Shown piece after piece: positions 59,836 through 64,000 of a stretch of 64,000 nucleotides of DNA. The notes below the pieces were generated by a model that saw only the letters and a program-made list of their open reading frames with translations, ran no database searches and was not told where the DNA came from. The stretch is taken from the NCBI GenBank assembly GCA_036785705.1, contig JAWUZG010000070.1, positions 2,925,001 to 2,989,000 of the forward strand, written 5' to 3'. Within the stretch, counting starts at the first letter, position 1. Every line of letters begins with the position of its first letter. The stretch is from Acanthornis magna. Its lineage: Eukaryota; Chordata; Aves; Passeriformes; Acanthizidae. The position numbers were made by a program, and so were the translations under genes.

Positions 59836-61119
59836 GAGGCGTAGATGTAAATGTACAGAAAGGTGGATGTGTGTATACAATCGGTGTTACTTAATGCTGC
59901 CTCTATTCAGCAGGAAGGCTACTTCCCATTGCTTTCCAGGCAGTGAGCACGCACACAGGTGTTGTGGCTTGGCTTGGCTTGGTTTGGCAGCCACACAGCA
60001 GGACTCTGAGGCAGGTCAAGTGTGGCACCTTCCCGGGCTCTGGAATGCTTAGGGCTGGCAGTGACTTGTGCAGTGAGGCACTGGTGTTGGAGCAAGTAGA
60101 GTGTGGCAGTGTTGTGGGATGATGAACACTGGATGCTCCTCAGCCCCTGTTCTGGAAGCTTTTGTGGGGCATTAGCTGCTGGAGGAATTTGTGTTTCACT
60201 GCTATAAAACAGACCTCTAGTAATAGGACGTCCCTTCATCTTCTCATGTCGAGGTGCTTCAGGAATGGGAAGGCAGAACTGTGGCTTCCTTCCTTCCTTG
60301 TGGATCTTGTGACAAAAACTAAATGCTTCACCAAAAATTTTTCATAAGGCTTGAAAAAGGCATTGTAAGTTTTTATTGAAAGGTACCCCTTCAACAATCA
60401 CATGGTGTTTGGAATCTGAGAAATTAAAATGTTTGATTTCTGTGCATTTTTAAATATTTTGCTGTGAAAAACAGAAAGCTTCATAGCTTCAAGAATTACA
60501 TTAATATTTTCTACGCAAAACTTGATATTTCTTGTGTATACTTTAAGTCTGCCCCTCCTAAATGCACCTGCAATACAGCATCTGTATTGACTGACAGGAG
60601 GCCGTGCCTCTGGGGAGGCACTGTTGTCCTTGTGGGGAGAAGGGAGGTTCTGAAAATTTAGTACACAAGAGAAATGGAGCAGCAGGATGGAAGAGGGGGC
60701 TCTGTGGCACCATAGCAGCATAAGAAGATTATGGAAGGACGCTTGAGAGCCAGAATGCCTGTGTGTGGTATACACTACATGGAGATGGGATCAAAATGGA
60801 GCTGAAAGAAACAGCTCTTGGCACAGGTTCACCTGCAACTATTGCAGAAAGGAGTTGACTCCAAATTCCTGGTAAAATAGCACATGGATATATTATTTGA
60901 TGGTAGTTGAAAAAGGGCGTTTGCAAGTGCTTCATACAAAAGTGGATGGGATATGAAGAGCTGTTTTTCATGAGGTTGCGCTTTTCTTGTGGAGAAGGAC
61001 TAGTTCTTTTCGGAGTTTCTTCTTAATGTCCTTTGCTTTTGAACGCTGGTTTCTTTTGTGTCTGAGTACCACATAAGCTATACAGGTCAGAGTTGGGCGT
61101 CTTTTGGTTTTTGGTTTGA

Positions 61120-61145
61120 TTTTTTTTTTTTTTTTTTCTTTTTTT
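61120..61145. repeat. Long T-rich tract
   Basis: T18 (61120-61137), one C, then T7. It could be the reverse complement of a retroposon poly(A) tail, but no element body or target-site duplication was recognised beside it. Confidence 0.85.
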
Positions 61146-64000
61146 CCCCCTGGAAGAAAGATGCTTAAAACATTTGATAAAGTCTTATTGCTCTCCATCA
61201 TTATGGACTTGCAGTAAGGTTTTACTTGTTTGTATTGCTGAAAGCTTGTTTGCAGGGCATTCATGCTTGAACTGGTCTTACTCTGTATTTTGAGTGGATT
61301 CATAGTCTATAAAGAAGTTCCCTCCAGTGCATTGGACTTGCTACTACAGTGTTTGGAAGGCTATGCAATTTCGGGAGGTGGGTCAGGCCTGGAGTGGGGT
61401 GGCTCTGGCTGCAGGTCAGCCTGATCTTGGAAGATCTGTCTCTGGAATTAACAGGGAGCAGACATGTACAAATGGCCTAGGCATCAAGTGATTCAGAGTA
61501 AATGAAAGCATTGATAACTGCAGAAGTCTATTCGGAACAGAGATAAGTGCACTGAAATTATCATTATACATGAGAGTATCTGGAATGCTAAAAAGCCAAA
61601 TCTGGTATTTTAAGGAAAATTAGCATGTGGGTGGATAGCCATCTTGTTTCAAAATTGAGCAAAAAAGGGTTAACAGGGTATGCGTGGGTAGATGGGTCAC
61701 AGGGAAATAATTGCCCTTAACCTGTCTCTCTGGCTTTGTGGAGAGGGACACAAGGCTGTCTCCCTGGCCTTGGAAGGTTATATGAAGCTGAGAGCCTGTC
61801 TTGGGAGCAGGCTTCAAATTAGAATTAAACTATCATTGGGGCAGTTGTTGGGCCTTGTTTAAAAACAACTTTACACTGAGGTTTTTTAAGAACAGCTTTC
61901 CATAGGGACTGTAAAGCCAGTGTGGAGCTGTGCTGGAATGGAGGCAGTCATGTTGGCCTTGGAACCCCTCTTAGGACTCACAGCTCCAAGGCTTTGTGTC
62001 TCCAAAAACTGTCCTCCTGAACCCAAGGTTATATTGAGTTGAGGAAGTTCCTAAATACCTAACTGGCCACATTTTGTAGGCACATGAGAATGACTAGGAT
62101 CTGTCAGTTTGCCCATTAATTTCTTCATTCATTTCAGGTTTTGAAATTTTTAGGAAAAACAGATGTAAATACTGTATCTGAAAATATACTTTAATATAAC
62201 AATTCACTTTATCAAAACATATTTTCGAGTATTTATTTGTCTGAATGGAAATGGATGCTAATAACTCAATCACCTCTCCAAAACAGCCAAGTTTTAATGG
62301 ATTTATAAGGAACCATTTATATTGTAGTAGCTGCCATTCTTGGTTCAGCTTTTACAGGTGTGGTTAGTGGTTGCTGTGTGTTACTATAGAGGTAAAATCC
62401 TTCTGTGCCTGAAGCACTGTACTGTTTGTGTGAGATTTGAATAAAAAGTCAAGGGATTTACTACTCAGAGAAGCAGTATTTGGTGCTTTTATATGTTTCA
62501 AAAAAATCTGTAAGATTTAAAAAAACCTTATTGTCTCCATATACAAAATATGCATAACTTTGTTCAGAATATCTTTGTTAATATTCTTCTAGACTGTCTC
62601 CATAAAATGGTTCTCAGCAATCTGAAAGATGGTAAAGTTTCTGGAAGATTTTTCAGCCTTGTTTTGTTATACCTGAGTAAGCAAATAGGATACTTAGAAT
62701 TCTAACAGCTCCACTGTTTCCTGGTTGGAGTTTCAGGAATGTAACATGGTAAAGTGTAAATGGCATGTTGAGGCCTGTGAAATTAGTCAAAGTTGACCTT
62801 AAATACGCATAGGAAAAAGATAAATGTGAGTGATGCAGAATTTCATTACAAACAAACAAAAAACAGCCCAGAAAAAGCCCCAAACATTGCTGGTTAGCTG
62901 ATAGTAAGATCCCAAAAGTGCATAGTTAAGGTGGCAGAAAGTTCAAGGAAAGAAAGGTAAGAAAGAGGTGTGAGCTTTTTAAGGAGTTTAATTCTGCTAA
63001 GAATCTATTGGCATATAGGTGCTGTAGGAAGGCTTCTTAGCAAGCATTCCAGGGAAAAGTGCAATGTGGCTGTCCTGTGTAACTGCTGAGGATTTAAATC
63101 TCGAGTGACTTTGGTGGAAGTAAAAGACCGAAAGAGACGAAGCTCCTGTAAGTTTTTTGTGTTTAACACCAGACAGCAACTGAGCCCCACAGAGCCCGGT
63201 GGGATGGGGGAGAGAACAGGAAGGGGGACAGTGAGAAAAGCCATGGGCTAATAGCAGGACAGTTCACCTAGGTCTTGCTCAGAGTTGTGTCACTTGACTC
63301 TTGGAGGAAAGGATTTTTATAGCAGTGGTATTTACTGATGGAAAACCAGTCAAGGTCAGGGATCTGCTTCTTGCCAAAATCAGGACCAGGTCTGCTTTTA
63401 CAGTCCTAGCATTCAGCTGCTGGCTGATGTTGCCACCTAATGGCAAGAGCAGCACGCAGCTGAGGATTTAGGGGCTTTACGCTACTTTCCACTGATGGTT
63501 TCTGCCCAGCCATGTCTTCTCAGGTTACATCGGAGCAGTTGTCAGGGAAACTTGAAATCTGGAGTTCTCTTTTGTCTGTTTGAATTTTAAGGCTATAAAA
63601 CTGGTTAAAAATTCAAGAAGTGATTATTATCTTCTACTCATGACTCTGTGCTTTATGTGACTACTGCTTTATCTTTTTGGTCAAATATTGGTGCTTAAAA
63701 ACCAAGTAATTTTATTGTGAGGATAGTACAAAAACTCTTCTGCTAACGAAGGTCTGCACATCACTCTGGCAGAATTCCCCAGGCTGGTGTTAGGGAGCCC
63801 TCTTGGATCAGTCCCAGCTGGAGTTCAGCATTAGAACTTGAGCTGTTAAGAGTGGGTGTCCTGTCAATTTTTTGGGAAGGCCTTATGTAAACTGGGGTGA
63901 GGCTGTTGAATTAAAACTGGCAGTAATTCTACTTTGACAGCCTAACATGTCATTTGACTAAATGAGAATTAAGTTAAAAAATAATAAATATTTAATCTTC

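Larger units (their letters stand above)
46612..64000 (+). other. BMP2K intron 1 (5' part, continues beyond the window)
   Basis: Begins at the donor gtaaga. No exon encoding the expected GGFSTVFLVRT-type continuation was found, so intron 1 exceeds 17.4 kb. Contents include A-runs (46858-46869; A14 at 55011-55024), a two-copy 41-bp repeat (50189-50270), a MIR-like relic (55340-55465) and a hairpin (56560-56587). There is also a CpG-rich patch (57540-57830), pentanucleotide arrays, an alternating purine-pyrimidine tract (59815-59835) and a long T-rich run (61120-61145). The remaining sequence is ordinary intronic DNA. Large first introns often carry enhancers, but none can be named here. Confidence 0.85.

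Noticed and set aside
63431..63455. CTCF-like motif around gccacctaatggcaa
   Set aside because: Several mismatches to the CTCF core consensus; it is better explained as a short accidental palindrome.
46612..64000. BMP2K exon 2 within the window
   Set aside because: Looked for a GGFSTVFLVRT-type reading and a CALKRM-type block after an acceptor and found neither, so exon 2 is placed beyond 64000.

Overview
The window looks like nuclear DNA of a bird. A truncated copy of the avian CR1 LINE lies at about 45595-45740, degraded amniote SINE/LINE relics are scattered through it, most of the sequence is CpG-poor, and there is one sharp CpG island. No bacterial, phage, organellar, tRNA or rRNA signature was seen. 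The species cannot be fixed from this sequence alone.

Layout. Positions 1 to about 45590 are non-coding sequence upstream of a gene. I recognise no exon there. It holds simple repeats, ancient repeat relics, several perfect hairpins, and a few clusters of transcription-factor-like motifs that could be enhancers. About 45595-45740 is a CR1 fragment at the edge of a CpG-island promoter (about 45820-46790). Positions 46458-46611 are the first coding exon of BMP2K (BMP2-inducible kinase, also called BIKE), on the + strand. It encodes the N-terminus MKKFSRMPKSEG, a glycine tract and the start of the kinase domain, and ends in a good splice donor in phase 1. From 46612 to the end of the window is the first part of BMP2K intron 1, at least 17.4 kb long. 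Exon 2, which should begin with the rest of the glycine-rich loop, was not found.

How it fits together. In the vertebrate arrangement I know (from human chromosome 4), ANXA3 lies upstream of BMP2K and PAQR3 lies beyond it. The first 45 kb would then be the ANXA3-BMP2K intergenic interval; this is inferred from known synteny, because neither neighbour is visible here. The promoter has GC boxes, an E2F-like site, an NRF1-like site, an ETS core and a palindromic CACGTG. It also has a G-rich tract able to form a quadruplex, a 60-nt uninterrupted pyrimidine run, and a minimal ATG-TGA upstream ORF 69 nt before the BMP2K start.

The least ordinary signals are the perfect inverted repeats, above all two consecutive hairpins at 22151-22236. 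No novel multi-gene system is visible; the open frames of 60-220 residues outside BMP2K look like chance ORFs.
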